This document shows positions 1-7,568 of a DNA stretch of 30,351 nucleotides, piece by piece. The stretch is taken from positions 1 through 30,351 of IMG/VR virus record IMGVR_UViG_3300025138_007157; one strand, given 5' to 3'. A model generated the notes under the pieces. The model was not told the origin of the DNA. It worked only from the letters and a program-made list of their open reading frames with translations, and did not search any database. Source of the DNA: a virus. The position numbers were made by a program, and so were the translations under genes. The stretch's first letter is position 1; each line of letters begins with the position of its first letter.

Positions 1-729
1 TTTGGTATACTAGGTGGAGAGCCTACTAATCTTAAACTTATGAACTATTTATCTACTAAGTTTATTACGGGTAGACTATCAAATAAAAGACTTATTAAAA
101 CTATTGTTATGAGTAATGCGTATAAGCGTAGTAGCAAGTTTGATAAACATAATTATGAGATTGATCCTGACAATATTTATTTCTGGAGAATGAATGAGAA
201 AAGATTAGAGGCTGAACAAATTAGGGATTCATTATTATTTGTATCAGGTAAGCTAGACGGATCGCATAAGAACATCAGTGATTTTCAACAAGATATAAAA
301 GATCCTAGCAAACAATTAAGAAAGTATATTGGTGAGACAAAATCAAGATCAATTTACATTCCTTCATTAAGAGATAATAAGGTTGAGGTACTGGATATAT
401 TTGATAGACCAGATAATAGTTTGCTTAATGCTGAGAGAAGCGTTACGACAGTTTCTACCCAAGCATTATTTCTTATGAATAATCCTAAGATTATAGCATT
501 AGCACAAGAAGAAGCAAAAGTATTACTTGAGAGTAATAAAAAGATGGGTAAAACAATGCCTGACATATTGCATCGTAACAATGTTAATAGTATATTCCTT
601 AAATTTTTAGGTCGTCCATCTACAGAAGAAGAAAATAAAAAATCTATAGAGTTTATTAAACAAAGCGACAATCTTGCTAAGTTTATACAAATTATAATCT
701 GCACAGGAGAATTTCGCAATGTTAAATAG
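1..729 (+). CDS. DUF1553 (PSD1) protein, C-terminal part, cut by the window edge
   Basis: The frame is open from base 1, so the gene begins outside the window; about 242 residues are visible. The start of the visible part, FGILGGEPTNLKLMNYLS, has the form of the DUF1553 signature 'FG..G.PPSHPELLDWLA'. It is followed by a 'LI..IVMSNAYKRSS' block, 'DPDNIYFWRMNEKRLEAEQIRDS' and the closing 'ERSVTTVSTQALFLMNN' block, all in family order. DUF1553 proteins are exported proteins of unknown biochemical function, very numerous in Planctomycetes, where they usually sit beside a DUF1501 gene, as here. The ATG at 40 is an internal methionine, not the start. The stop overlaps the DUF1501 start by 11 bases, so the two are probably translationally coupled. 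Family assignment is confident; role in this genome unknown. Confidence 0.85.
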   Translation, partial: FGILGGEPTNLKLMNYLSTKFITGRLSNKRLIKTIVMSNAYKRSSKFDKHNYEIDPDNIYFWRMNEKRLEAEQIRDSLLFVSGKLDGSHKNISDFQQDIKDPSKQLRKYIGETKSRSIYIPSLRDNKVEVLDIFDRPDNSLLNAERSVTTVSTQALFLMNNPKIIALAQEEAKVLLESNKKMGKTMPDILHRNNVNSIFLKFLGRPSTEEENKKSIEFIKQSDNLAKFIQIIICTGEFRNVK

Positions 730-2014
730 AAGAAATTTATTACAGGCTAGTAGTTTTGGTTTCGGTATGTTAGCCTTAAAAGGATTGATGGCAGAAGAGG
801 CTATGAAAAGTAATAAGAGAGTTATATTCATGTATATGAATGGTGGTATGACTCATACGGATACTTTTGATCATAAACCTTTAATGGTAGAAAAAGCTGG
901 TATAGATGATCCTGTAAGTAAAGGCAGGAAGATTATGAAACCGGCAGTACCTTTAACTCCAGCAGGAGATAGTGGTATAGAGATTAGTGAAAACTTTCCA
1001 CACTTGCGTAAACATGCAGATGATTTATGTCTGTTGAATGGCATGAAGAGTAAAACAGGTAATCATAATCAAGCAAGAAGTTTATTGCATACTGGTAATT
1101 TTCAATTCAGTAGACCTAGTATGGGCAGTTGGTTATTGTATGGATTAGGTACAGAGAATAAAGAGTTACCGGGATTTCTAACTATAGATGCTGGTATTGG
1201 GCCTGATAATTATGGTAGTTCATTCTTACCAGCAATATATCAAGGTACTGCTATTAATGCTGGTAGTAAAAGCCCTATACCTAATTTGGTAAATCAATCT
1301 ACAACAAAAGATAGACAAAGAAAAGATTTAGATTTATTAAGAGACTTTAATCAGATGCACCTGAAAGATGGTGCGGAAAATAGTAGACTAGAAGGATTGA
1401 TTGAGAGTTATGAGTTAGCTTTTAGAATGCAAACAAGTGTTCCTAATACTGTTGACATATCAAAAGAATCACAAGAAACCTTACAAAAGTATGGTATCAA
1501 TGATAAAGCTACTGCTAAATTTGGTAAACAATGTTTATTAGCTAAGAAATTTAGTGAGGCAGGAGTAAGATTTGTAGAGATTGGTCATGGTGGTTGGGAC
1601 ATGCACCAGAATATTAATGATAATTTAAAAAAGAATACAACTGCTATTGATAAACCCATTGCCGCTTTGATACAAGACTTAAAAGATTCTGGATTATTTG
1701 AAGATACAATTATATTATTTGGAAGTGAGTTTGGTAGAACTCCCGGTATAAAAGAAGGTGCAACAGGTAGAGATCATAATAATGGTGGATTCTCTATGTG
1801 GATGACAGGTGGTGGTATTAAAGGTGGTATTAGATATGGTTCTACTGATGACTTTGGGCATAAAGCAGTAGATAGTATGGATATGCACGATTTACACGCT
1901 ACTATATTACATCTTATGGGTATTGATCATAGTAAATTAACATATAGATATAGTGGTAGAGATTTTAGATTGACCGATGTATTTGGAAATATTCAACACG
2001 ATATTATAGCATAA
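719..2014 (+). CDS. DUF1501 family protein (sulfatase/alkaline phosphatase-like fold), Tat signal
   Basis: 431 residues, the usual family length. The N-terminus MLNRRNLLQAS plus a hydrophobic stretch is a twin-arginine (Tat) signal, so a folded, exported product is expected. Family landmarks in order: MYMNGGMTHTDTFDHKP near residue 39, HGGWDMHQN in the middle, GSEFGRTP, then GRDHNNGGFSMWMTGGG and a C-terminal DLHATILHLMGIDH...RYSGRDFRLTDVFG block. The His/Asp-rich motifs suggest a metal-binding alkaline phosphatase-superfamily fold, but no substrate is established for this family. It overlaps the DUF1553 gene upstream and shares its last base with the ferredoxin start. Typical of Planctomycetes; very unusual among phage-type genes. 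Codon use is as AT-rich as the neighbours, so any transfer is not recent or has ameliorated. Confidence 0.9.
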   Translation: MLNRRNLLQASSFGFGMLALKGLMAEEAMKSNKRVIFMYMNGGMTHTDTFDHKPLMVEKAGIDDPVSKGRKIMKPAVPLTPAGDSGIEISENFPHLRKHADDLCLLNGMKSKTGNHNQARSLLHTGNFQFSRPSMGSWLLYGLGTENKELPGFLTIDAGIGPDNYGSSFLPAIYQGTAINAGSKSPIPNLVNQSTTKDRQRKDLDLLRDFNQMHLKDGAENSRLEGLIESYELAFRMQTSVPNTVDISKESQETLQKYGINDKATAKFGKQCLLAKKFSEAGVRFVEIGHGGWDMHQNINDNLKKNTTAIDKPIAALIQDLKDSGLFEDTIILFGSEFGRTPGIKEGATGRDHNNGGFSMWMTGGGIKGGIRYGSTDDFGHKAVDSMDMHDLHATILHLMGIDHSKLTYRYSGRDFRLTDVFGNIQHDIIA

Positions 2015-2391
2015 TGGCAAACAAGAAACCAAGAAAAAAGATTCCTAAAGAATTAGCAATTATTCAAGCAGATAACTGTACGGGTTGTGAGGCTTGCTTA
2101 GAAGTATGTCCTGTTGATTGTATATTCCAGATAAAACAAGGAGTAACTCAATGGTGTGAGATTGATCTGTCTACTTGTATAGGTTGTGAACAATGTATCC
2201 ATGTTCCCGGCAACAAGGGCAAGACGTATGATGTTAAAGTTTGTCCTTGGGATGCTATTGAGATGGTTCCTACCGAAGAGATTGCAGTAGCACAGGCTGA
2301 TATGGGTGGGCCAGAAAAATATATAGATGAAAATTGGGATAGATTAGTAGATATAGCACAGAATATAGCTGACTTGAAGGGCAAGAAATAA
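2014..2391 (+). CDS. 2[4Fe-4S] ferredoxin
   Basis: 125 residues. Two cluster motifs are visible: C22-x2-C25-x2-C28-x3-C32-P and C55-x2-C58-x2-C61 followed by C77-P. In the usual bacterial pattern, C22/C25/C28/C77 bind one cluster and C55/C58/C61/C32 the other. The insertion between C61 and C77 (HVPGNKGKTYDVKV) and the C-terminal extension of about 45 residues make it longer than minimal ferredoxins. It would be a cytoplasmic low-potential electron carrier; the partner is not evident in the window. It starts on the last base of the DUF1501 stop (TAATG), making it the third gene of the same block, and it is the last gene before a new promoter. Confidence 0.9.
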   Translation: MANKKPRKKIPKELAIIQADNCTGCEACLEVCPVDCIFQIKQGVTQWCEIDLSTCIGCEQCIHVPGNKGKTYDVKVCPWDAIEMVPTEEIAVAQADMGGPEKYIDENWDRLVDIAQNIADLKGKK

Positions 2392-2406
2392 TATTAAAGT
2401 TTACTG

Positions 2407-2434
2407 TTGACATCAGACGATAATATGTTATACT
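2407..2434 (+). promoter_or_regulatory. Sigma70-type promoter with spacer CGATAA
   Basis: TTGACA at 2407-2412 and TATACT at 2429-2434 with a 16-bp spacer. CGATAA lies at 2418-2423, 5 bp after the -35 and 5 bp before the -10. It drives the glycosylase gene at 2462. One member of a family of at least nine promoters in the window. Confidence 0.85.
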
Positions 2435-2461
2435 GGAGAAAACGCTCTTGGAGAATATATA

Positions 2462-3040
2462 ATGGAAACTTTGATTGATCCTAAAGACATTACTAATTAC
2501 AATCGTACAGATGTTGAACTACAATCATTCTGGATATTCTGTATTCTTGTTGCAGGAAAGAACAGCGATACTACTGCTAGATTAGTTACTAAACTATTAA
2601 AAGATAGAGGAGATAAAACTCCTTTTGAATTTATCAAGAGTCTACAACTGGTTAAACTGCATGAATATATTAAAGTTTGTAAAACTGGACAGTACGATAG
2701 GGTACGCAAGGCTTTATATTTCTCTGCTAAATTAGACTTGAGGACTTGTACCAGAGATGACTTGATGGACGTATACGGTGTTGGGCCAAAGACTGCTAGA
2801 TTTTTTCTGCTGCATAGTAGAGAATTTTGTGATGAGGTTGTGTTAGATACTCACATTCTAAACTGGATGAGAGTAAAATGTGATATAAAAGATGCCCCTA
2901 AGAATACTCCACAGGTTCCAGAAAAATACGCTAAATATGCAGGATTGTGTAAATACTTAATGGAAACACATTATCCCGGCTTGACATTGGCTCAAGCAGA
3001 CCTTATGATTTGGACAGAAATGAGTGGGAGATTAGATTGA
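2462..3040 (+). CDS. HhH-GPD superfamily DNA glycosylase/AP lyase-like protein
   Basis: 192 residues. The helix-hairpin-helix VYGVGPKTARFFLL (about 104-117) and the following VLDTHILNWM (127-136) match the endonuclease III/OGG pattern: K110 occupies the position of the catalytic lysine (as in GVGRKTA of Nth) and D129 that of the catalytic aspartate (VDTHI). There is no C-terminal four-cysteine iron-sulfur loop, so it is closer to the cluster-free members. Expected role: excision of a damaged base with strand cleavage; the substrate cannot be read from sequence. It is the first gene after the promoter at 2407, with a GGAG ribosome site before the ATG. Its stop overlaps the next start by one base. 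Confidence 0.75.
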   Translation: METLIDPKDITNYNRTDVELQSFWIFCILVAGKNSDTTARLVTKLLKDRGDKTPFEFIKSLQLVKLHEYIKVCKTGQYDRVRKALYFSAKLDLRTCTRDDLMDVYGVGPKTARFFLLHSREFCDEVVLDTHILNWMRVKCDIKDAPKNTPQVPEKYAKYAGLCKYLMETHYPGLTLAQADLMIWTEMSGRLD

Positions 3041-3213
3041 TGTTTAATAGCATATTACATTCTTTAGGCTTATGTCCTTGTTGTCATTTAAATTTAATGA
3101 ACATTTTATTGTTAGGAAGTCCATTGATTGCTTTCATAACTTTTAAAGCTAAATCTATTTATAATTTTTTTGTTACAAAAGAAGATAAAGAAGATACTAA
3201 AAATTCTGTTTGA
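3040..3213 (+). CDS. Small membrane protein, 57 residues
   Basis: The ATG at 3040 uses the last base of the glycosylase stop; an upstream TTG at 3010 in the same frame lies inside that gene and is less likely. A CPCC motif near residue 12 is followed by a hydrophobic helix (about 17-34) and a lysine- and acid-rich tail. One transmembrane segment is likely. CPCC could bind metal or form a disulfide. Its TGA stop (3211-3213) lies inside the -35 box of the next promoter. No family recognised. Confidence 0.6.
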   Translation: MFNSILHSLGLCPCCHLNLMNILLLGSPLIAFITFKAKSIYNFFVTKEDKEDTKNSV

Positions 3214-3237
3214 CAAGCACAATAGGTTTGATATAAT
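3210..3237 (+). promoter_or_regulatory. Sigma70-type promoter with spacer CAATAG
   Basis: TTGACA 3210-3215 and TATAAT 3232-3237 with a 16-bp spacer. The spacer motif is the variant CAATAG (3220-3225), placed like CGATAA in the other promoters. TGA within the -35 is also the stop of the preceding gene. It drives the small-gene run from 3276. Confidence 0.8.
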
Positions 3238-3275
3238 AGTATTGGAATGGGTTTTATTCTTTCTTAGGAGCGATT

Positions 3276-3473
3276 ATGTCTCAAGTTGTTGATTTTACCT
3301 TTGAGGTATTCGGATTTATAGAAACAAACTACGGCAAGAGTTGTTTAAGAAGCGTTAAGTCTAAAAAGAATCAAGAGATTGTCGATAAACTCTTAGAAGA
3401 TTCACGATCTAAAGAGTATAGTGCAGATAGGACTGCTAATAAAATTATTGCTATGCTTAGACTCAACCCATGA
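3276..3473 (+). CDS. Hypothetical protein, 65 residues
   Basis: ATG preceded by TTAGGAG. The protein is soluble and mixed-charge (SQVVDFTFEVFGF at the start, then a lysine-rich helical half). First gene after the 3210 promoter. Its stop overlaps the next ATG (ATGA). No family recognised. Confidence 0.6.
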   Translation: MSQVVDFTFEVFGFIETNYGKSCLRSVKSKKNQEIVDKLLEDSRSKEYSADRTANKIIAMLRLNP

Positions 3474-3703
3474 AAAAGAAAAAATATAATAAATTAGAAA
3501 TAGCAGTTGGTAGTTTCTCTGCAAAAGTTAGATCATATATTCTTATGGAATATAGAACAGCATATAATCATATTTATAGTAATATAAAAATTACCAGAGA
3601 TGCTAGAAAAATATGTGCTGAATATTATTTGGGAGGCAATACTGTTCCATTTACTGCCGGACAAATAGTAGATTACGCAAGAAGTAAATATAAAGATGAA
3701 TAA
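3470..3703 (+). CDS. Hypothetical basic protein, 77 residues
   Basis: Starts within the previous stop (ATGA). Lysine-rich N-terminus (MKKKKYNKLE), then a helical body with several Tyr and Arg; nucleic-acid binding is possible but only from composition. It overlaps the next gene by 8 bases. No family recognised. Confidence 0.6.
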   Translation: MKKKKYNKLEIAVGSFSAKVRSYILMEYRTAYNHIYSNIKITRDARKICAEYYLGGNTVPFTAGQIVDYARSKYKDE

Positions 3704-3881
3704 CCCCACATTAGATAATAAAATATCACAAATTGTAAAGTTATGTAATGAAAAGATTCAACAACAATTTAAACATGAATCAACATCTGGTTATTATAAT
3801 GATTATGATGATGGCAGAATCGTAGGTCAAGCGGCACTGTCAAGAAGAATACTAAATATTATAAATAAAATTAATAAATGA
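3696..3881 (+). CDS. Hypothetical protein, 61 residues
   Basis: Small helical protein with a YYNDYDDG acidic/aromatic patch in the middle. It overlaps genes on both sides (8 and 4 bases), supporting its reality as a link in a coupled chain. No family recognised. Confidence 0.55.
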   Translation: MNNPTLDNKISQIVKLCNEKIQQQFKHESTSGYYNDYDDGRIVGQAALSRRILNIINKINK

Positions 3882-3961
3882 CAGAATTTTTTATATTTGT
3901 AGTCTTAATTATAGCTATAGAAATAGTTACGCATCATTATTTTAGTAGATATGACAGATAG
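3878..3961 (+). CDS. Membrane micropeptide, 27 residues
   Basis: ATG at 3878 overlaps the previous TGA (ATGA). The product is almost only one hydrophobic helix (FFIFVVLIIAIEIV) followed by a His/Arg tail (THHYFSRYDR). The tight overlap and the repetition of such peptides in the window argue for a real gene. Function unknown. Confidence 0.5.
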   Translation: MTEFFIFVVLIIAIEIVTHHYFSRYDR

Positions 3962-3978
3962 GTGTAAATAAAAGTATC

Positions 3979-4530
3979 ATGCTATTGCTTTCATACCTTA
4001 AAAAAATAGGTTTTATGATGATACTTATAACTGTTTGTCGTACTTTGTTTTATCAGTTTTTTTTGCTTTTCGTGGGACTATCAGTAGGGTTTATATTAAA
4101 TGTCGAATATGTAGGATGGAAGTATCCTATTGTCCATAACTCAATATACAATACTTTTTTCCCTATAGACTTTGAAGATGAAGGTGTTTTAGAATATCTA
4201 TACAATACAGGACAATTTAAAATACATGCTTTTAATGGCTACCCAAAAAACTTTATAGTTATTGAAGAAGCTATGTGTGCAGAAGAATGGTACTGGTGCA
4301 AATATAGTTATACAGATAAAAATGGGAATACAAAAATAAAGATAGATCATGTTAGAATTAGATGGAAACCTTGGGAATATTATTATGAAGATGAGGCTAG
4401 AGAACCTGTAACTCAAGAAGAGATGGAAAAATATCTAAAGGAAGGAACACTAAATAGCCGAGATACTGATAGGGCTTTCAGGCTCAGGGACGAGATGAGA
4501 GACATGGAAAATAGTAAGATTAAAACTTAA
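3979..4530 (+). CDS. Membrane-anchored hypothetical protein, 183 residues
   Basis: A hydrophobic N-terminal segment (about residues 11-42) precedes a polar domain rich in Trp, Tyr and Glu (WYWCKYSY, WKPWEYYYEDEAREP). It is probably a single-pass membrane protein. An internal ATG pair at 4015 is an alternative start and would give a shorter leader. No family recognised. It precedes a secreted protein gene by 14 bases. Confidence 0.6.
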   Translation: MLLLSYLKKIGFMMILITVCRTLFYQFFLLFVGLSVGFILNVEYVGWKYPIVHNSIYNTFFPIDFEDEGVLEYLYNTGQFKIHAFNGYPKNFIVIEEAMCAEEWYWCKYSYTDKNGNTKIKIDHVRIRWKPWEYYYEDEAREPVTQEEMEKYLKEGTLNSRDTDRAFRLRDEMRDMENSKIKT

Positions 4531-4544
4531 AGGAAGGAAATGTT

Positions 4545-4832
4545 ATGAGAACATTTTTATTTTTAGCGATTGCATTATGGGGTTCGATAGGTTATACTGG
4601 TGAGTGGGTAGCAGGTTCGCCTGTTGTTTTGCCTCCAATGATGGTGACAACTCCTATTCCTACTGCAACTTATGTAATACCACAACCACCCAGTTTAGTT
4701 TATGGTTGGGTTCCTTATTACTATAATGTTCCAGTGGTAATTGAAAGACGTTGTTGGTTTTTAAGAAAAGAAAGACAGATTACATATCGACCACAATTAC
4801 AATGGTATTATCAACCTTTATATACAAGATAA
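4545..4832 (+). CDS. Secreted proline/tyrosine-rich protein, 95 residues
   Basis: Strong ribosome site AGGAAGGA before the ATG. Residues 1-18 (MRTFLFLAIALWGSIGYT) form a signal peptide. The mature part is rich in Pro, Tyr and Trp (PYYYNVPVVIERRCWF, TYRPQLQWYYQPLY). This 'VPYY.NVPVV...RC' style is familiar from small secreted planctomycete proteins of unknown function; that link is from memory of the family style, not a search. Exported to periplasm or surface. Confidence 0.65.
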   Translation: MRTFLFLAIALWGSIGYTGEWVAGSPVVLPPMMVTTPIPTATYVIPQPPSLVYGWVPYYYNVPVVIERRCWFLRKERQITYRPQLQWYYQPLYTR

Positions 4833-4909
4833 TGAATATATTTAATATACTAGAAATTGCTTGCGGAATAGTAATTGGTCAAATAATTGTTCGATTAATT
4901 ATTAAATAG
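4832..4909 (+). CDS. Membrane micropeptide, 25 residues
   Basis: ATG overlaps the previous TAA (TAATG). The product is one hydrophobic helix (ILEIACGIVIGQIIVRLIIK) with a GxxxG-like face. It resembles the micropeptide at 5653 in its C-terminal 'G..IG..I.RLI' pattern, suggesting related genes. Confidence 0.5.
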   Translation: MNIFNILEIACGIVIGQIIVRLIIK

Positions 4910-4919
4910 GAGATTTAAT

Positions 4920-5132
4920 ATGTCAATGATAGATGTGTGTGGTTTACTTTTTAAACAAATTGATAAGCCTGAAAATTTTGAGATGTGTAAAGCTATTAAT
5001 GTTTATGATAATAAATATAGAATTAATATTTACACAAATATATACGATAAACTTAGGGATTTAAATACCAAAAGAATTACCCACAGTTATTTTGCAAGAG
5101 TAGACAAAGATAAATTAACTATTATAGCGTGA
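4920..5132 (+). CDS. Hypothetical protein, 70 residues
   Basis: AGGAG ribosome site 7 bases before the ATG. Small soluble protein, no motif recognised. It sits between a micropeptide and the DUF551-like gene. Confidence 0.6.
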   Translation: MSMIDVCGLLFKQIDKPENFEMCKAINVYDNKYRINIYTNIYDKLRDLNTKRITHSYFARVDKDKLTIIA

Positions 5133-5139
5133 GTGTTTT

Positions 5140-5457
5140 ATGAATAGGAAATGGATTAGTATAAGGAATGATCATCCAGAAGATGGTTGTAAAATATATT
5201 TCTTTACTAAAGATGGTAAATTGTTTTTAGGAACTTTTCAATACCAACAATATAGACATGGTAATCCAAATGTATTTCATGGTTCAAACAGACTATTAAC
5301 ATCAGAAGATATTACACATTGGATGTTATATGATCATCTACAAAGAGATGATTTGCCTTTGCCTCCAGACTATTACTCTCCTATTATAGATGAGATAGAT
5401 ATACCAGATGATCAGCAAACTTTAAATTTTACTTATGTCGCAAAGGATGTACAATGA
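5140..5457 (+). CDS. DUF551-like protein
   Basis: 105 residues. The N-terminal 'KWISIRNDHPEDG' and the 'DITHWMLYDHLQRDDLPLPP' block match the DUF551 arrangement (W-I-S..LP..G ... V-T-H-W-M-P-L-P-x-P-P). DUF551 proteins are small and common in phages and prophages, of unknown function. Its stop overlaps the next start (ATGA). Confidence 0.7.
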   Translation: MNRKWISIRNDHPEDGCKIYFFTKDGKLFLGTFQYQQYRHGNPNVFHGSNRLLTSEDITHWMLYDHLQRDDLPLPPDYYSPIIDEIDIPDDQQTLNFTYVAKDVQ

Positions 5458-5687
5458 ACAGATTTGTTAAAGCATTAGAATCTAAGTATCAAGCCAAAGT
5501 AGACGAGGCTGTAGCTACTATAGATTTATATATGACCAGAGGCGCAGGCATTGGAGATCACCCAGATATTTTGGGAGTTCTCGACAAGTATTTATCTATT
5601 CTCGAAAGTAATAATGCTAAATTGGAATTGATTAAGAAAGTGTTCCCATCAAATGATGAGCAAGATCAACAAATTAAACAAGAATAA
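5454..5687 (+). CDS. Hypothetical helical protein, 77 residues
   Basis: Helical protein with a central GAGIGDHPDILG turn. Similar 'GIGEHPDI' proteins occur in tailed phages, where they have no known function (recollection, not a search). It overlaps the DUF551-like gene by 4 bases and the next micropeptide by 35. Confidence 0.65.
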   Translation: MNRFVKALESKYQAKVDEAVATIDLYMTRGAGIGDHPDILGVLDKYLSILESNNAKLELIKKVFPSNDEQDQQIKQE

Positions 5688-5760
5688 TTATATCACTAAT
5701 AGTTTTGTTATTGTTGTTTTGTCTACAGTAGTTGGTTATCTAATTGGTAGATTGATATAA
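5653..5760 (+). CDS. Membrane micropeptide, 35 residues
   Basis: Starts inside the end of the preceding gene in another frame; a second ATG follows at once (5656). A polar N-terminal half (KINKLNKNNYITN) precedes one hydrophobic helix (SFVIVVLSTVVGYLIGRLI). Without it, 5688-5784 would be empty. Confidence 0.5.
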   Translation: MMSKINKLNKNNYITNSFVIVVLSTVVGYLIGRLI

Positions 5761-5784
5761 ATTATCTCAAGGACAAAATAAAAT

Positions 5785-6021
5785 ATGGCTTTATCTAAAA
5801 AAGATAAAAAAGAAATAGAATATCTTAATTTTAAGAATGATATTAAAGATTTTGCAAAAGAAGTGGGATATAATAATATTATTCGTTACATGATAGATCA
5901 TTTTGACACTATTGAAGACATTACTAATACCCAAAGTATGGAACTATTCAAACTTATCTCTTGTTTACAAGATGCTTTGAAGTCTTATGAAAGATTAAAG
6001 AATGACCTCCAAACCGTCTGA
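5785..6021 (+). CDS. Hypothetical protein, 78 residues
   Basis: Starts MALSKKDKKEIEYLNFKND; helical and charged, soluble. An AAGGAC stretch 11 bases upstream is a plausible ribosome site. It overlaps the next gene by 20 bases. No family recognised. Confidence 0.6.
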   Translation: MALSKKDKKEIEYLNFKNDIKDFAKEVGYNNIIRYMIDHFDTIEDITNTQSMELFKLISCLQDALKSYERLKNDLQTV

Positions 6022-6331
6022 AGACAATCTACAATATAAACAGATGAGCAAGGATAAAAAGATACCTTTAAAGTATGCTTGTGTTCAGCCAGATATTAAA
6101 AACTATATTTCAACATTTGAAAAACAAGTCCCTCCTGTATTATGGCAACACATAACTGATCTTTATAAATTAATAGAGTATCAAATGATACATCAATTAA
6201 AACAAGAATCCCAAATGACTTCGATGAAACACTTGGAAGCATGGAAAAGATATGATAAGGATACGAGAGAGTATGATCCTAAAATTAGAAGTTATAAAAA
6301 AGATAAACCGGGAGATGCTTACAAAGAATGA
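6002..6331 (+). CDS. Hypothetical protein, 109 residues
   Basis: Charged helical protein with a lysine-rich C-terminus (SYKKDKPGDAYKE). A second in-frame ATG at residue 15 (MSKDKKIPLK) could be the true start and would remove most of the overlap with the preceding gene. No family recognised. Confidence 0.6.
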   Translation: MTSKPSEDNLQYKQMSKDKKIPLKYACVQPDIKNYISTFEKQVPPVLWQHITDLYKLIEYQMIHQLKQESQMTSMKHLEAWKRYDKDTREYDPKIRSYKKDKPGDAYKE

Positions 6332-6591
6332 ATTGGACTAATATAAAAAGATGGGCTAAAGATAAGGGGTATAAAGTTGACAGAGAAAAATCTGGAAATG
6401 AATCTAATCCTTATAATTATCAGTGGAAGTTATTAGAAAATCCTGAAAGAAATGGAACTACTAATAGCTTGAGTAAAATAGCTATGAATATTTATAATGA
6501 CATAACAGACAACAAACATTTAGAACATCAAGAAAGATATAGACAACAACAAATACAGAAAGAAATAGACTATGAAAGATCGTCTTGGTGA
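6328..6591 (+). CDS. Hypothetical protein, 87 residues
   Basis: Starts within the previous stop (ATGA). The N-terminal half (MNWTNIKRWAKDKGYKV...) looks like a small alpha/beta fold, and the C-terminus is Gln/Arg-rich (QERYRQQQIQKEID). No family recognised. It overlaps the next membrane gene by 20 bases. Confidence 0.6.
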   Translation: MNWTNIKRWAKDKGYKVDREKSGNESNPYNYQWKLLENPERNGTTNSLSKIAMNIYNDITDNKHLEHQERYRQQQIQKEIDYERSSW

Positions 6592-6745
6592 TGATAAATC
6601 AATTAAAAAACAATCAATAACAATGACTACTATTTTTGGTAAAGCTATAGAAGCAGTTGTTGCTTATATTGTTTTGTTTTTCTTTAAGCCTGTGTGGGAC
6701 AGATTAGTTAAATGGTGGAATAAAGACAATGATAATAACAGATAG
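6572..6745 (+). CDS. Small membrane protein, 57 residues
   Basis: Polar N-terminus, one hydrophobic helix (AIEAVVAYIVLFFF, about 25-38), then KPVWDRLVKWWNK and an Asn/Asp tail. It overlaps the preceding gene by 20 bases and the next by 17. It resembles small phage membrane proteins in layout only. Confidence 0.55.
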   Translation: MKDRLGDDKSIKKQSITMTTIFGKAIEAVVAYIVLFFFKPVWDRLVKWWNKDNDNNR

Positions 6746-7568
6746 TTTTGTGTGGTGGCATCTTGCTAAAACAGGAGGTACAAAAACACAAAAACTTATT
6801 CATAGAACTTTAGATACTTATAAACTTGGTGGTATTGTTTTTGAACATAGTTTAACAGATCATCAAAAACACACCAATATAGTTCCATACAAAGATACTG
6901 TTGATCCATTTTTGGCACGTTACCATAAACTATCTACTAATCCAAACACACCCCTACAATCATCAGTACATTTACCAGACCTTGCTAAAAAACTTACTCA
7001 TGTTATTGGATTTAGAAAGCTACCAGGATTTTTAAAGTCTCATATTATACACGCAACAACAATAGGCTTATATAAATACAAAGATATAGAGCATCAGAAA
7101 TTAATAGAGATTAAAGAAGTATATGATTGGGCTAAACAAAAATGTTCCGAAGGTAAAATATTTTTACCAGAGTATGCTTGGGATATTCCATTCCTACAAA
7201 ACCATCATAAATATCATACAGACCCAAAAGAAATTGAATCTATTATACAGATATGGGTTAAAGAAAAGAATTGGATTAGTGCCGATGAGTATTTGATGTC
7301 TTATTCAGAAAATATGATTGATCCTAAGTTTTTAAGGATGGAGTTTTTACTACAAGACTTTTATGATTTTATTTTAGAATTGTACCGTATTGAAGCATCT
7401 CAAATTTTAGGAGATATACAGCAGGTATCAGCACCAACTAAAGAGAAACTTGTAAAACCTTTGGGCGGCTTTATAGATTTTAATTTTACTGAAAAAGAAA
7501 CAGAACAGATGTATAAAAATTGTCCACAGTGGAAAAAAATAGAGGACGAAATATATGACAACGAATGA
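6729..7568 (+). CDS. Sulfotransferase-like protein
   Basis: 279 residues. The N-terminal 'WWHLAKTGGTKTQKLIHR' fits the PAPS 5'-phosphosulfate loop of sulfotransferases (PK.GGTSL/T), with strand-loop-helix order. 'THVIGFRKLPGFLKSHI' may be the second (3'-phosphate binding) motif, with Arg and Ser at the expected places. Late motifs are weak. If active, it would move sulfate from PAPS to a carbohydrate or protein. It overlaps thyX by 14 bases. A second, clearer sulfotransferase lies at 22422. Confidence 0.55.
   Translation: MIITDSFVWWHLAKTGGTKTQKLIHRTLDTYKLGGIVFEHSLTDHQKHTNIVPYKDTVDPFLARYHKLSTNPNTPLQSSVHLPDLAKKLTHVIGFRKLPGFLKSHIIHATTIGLYKYKDIEHQKLIEIKEVYDWAKQKCSEGKIFLPEYAWDIPFLQNHHKYHTDPKEIESIIQIWVKEKNWISADEYLMSYSENMIDPKFLRMEFLLQDFYDFILELYRIEASQILGDIQQVSAPTKEKLVKPLGGFIDFNFTEKETEQMYKNCPQWKKIEDEIYDNE

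Noticed and set aside
354-719. Minus-strand reading frames here and elsewhere (for example 12603-12941, 29828-30208)
   Set aside because: All lie opposite well-supported + strand genes, have no ribosome sites or recognisable motifs, and no minus-strand gene is otherwise seen.
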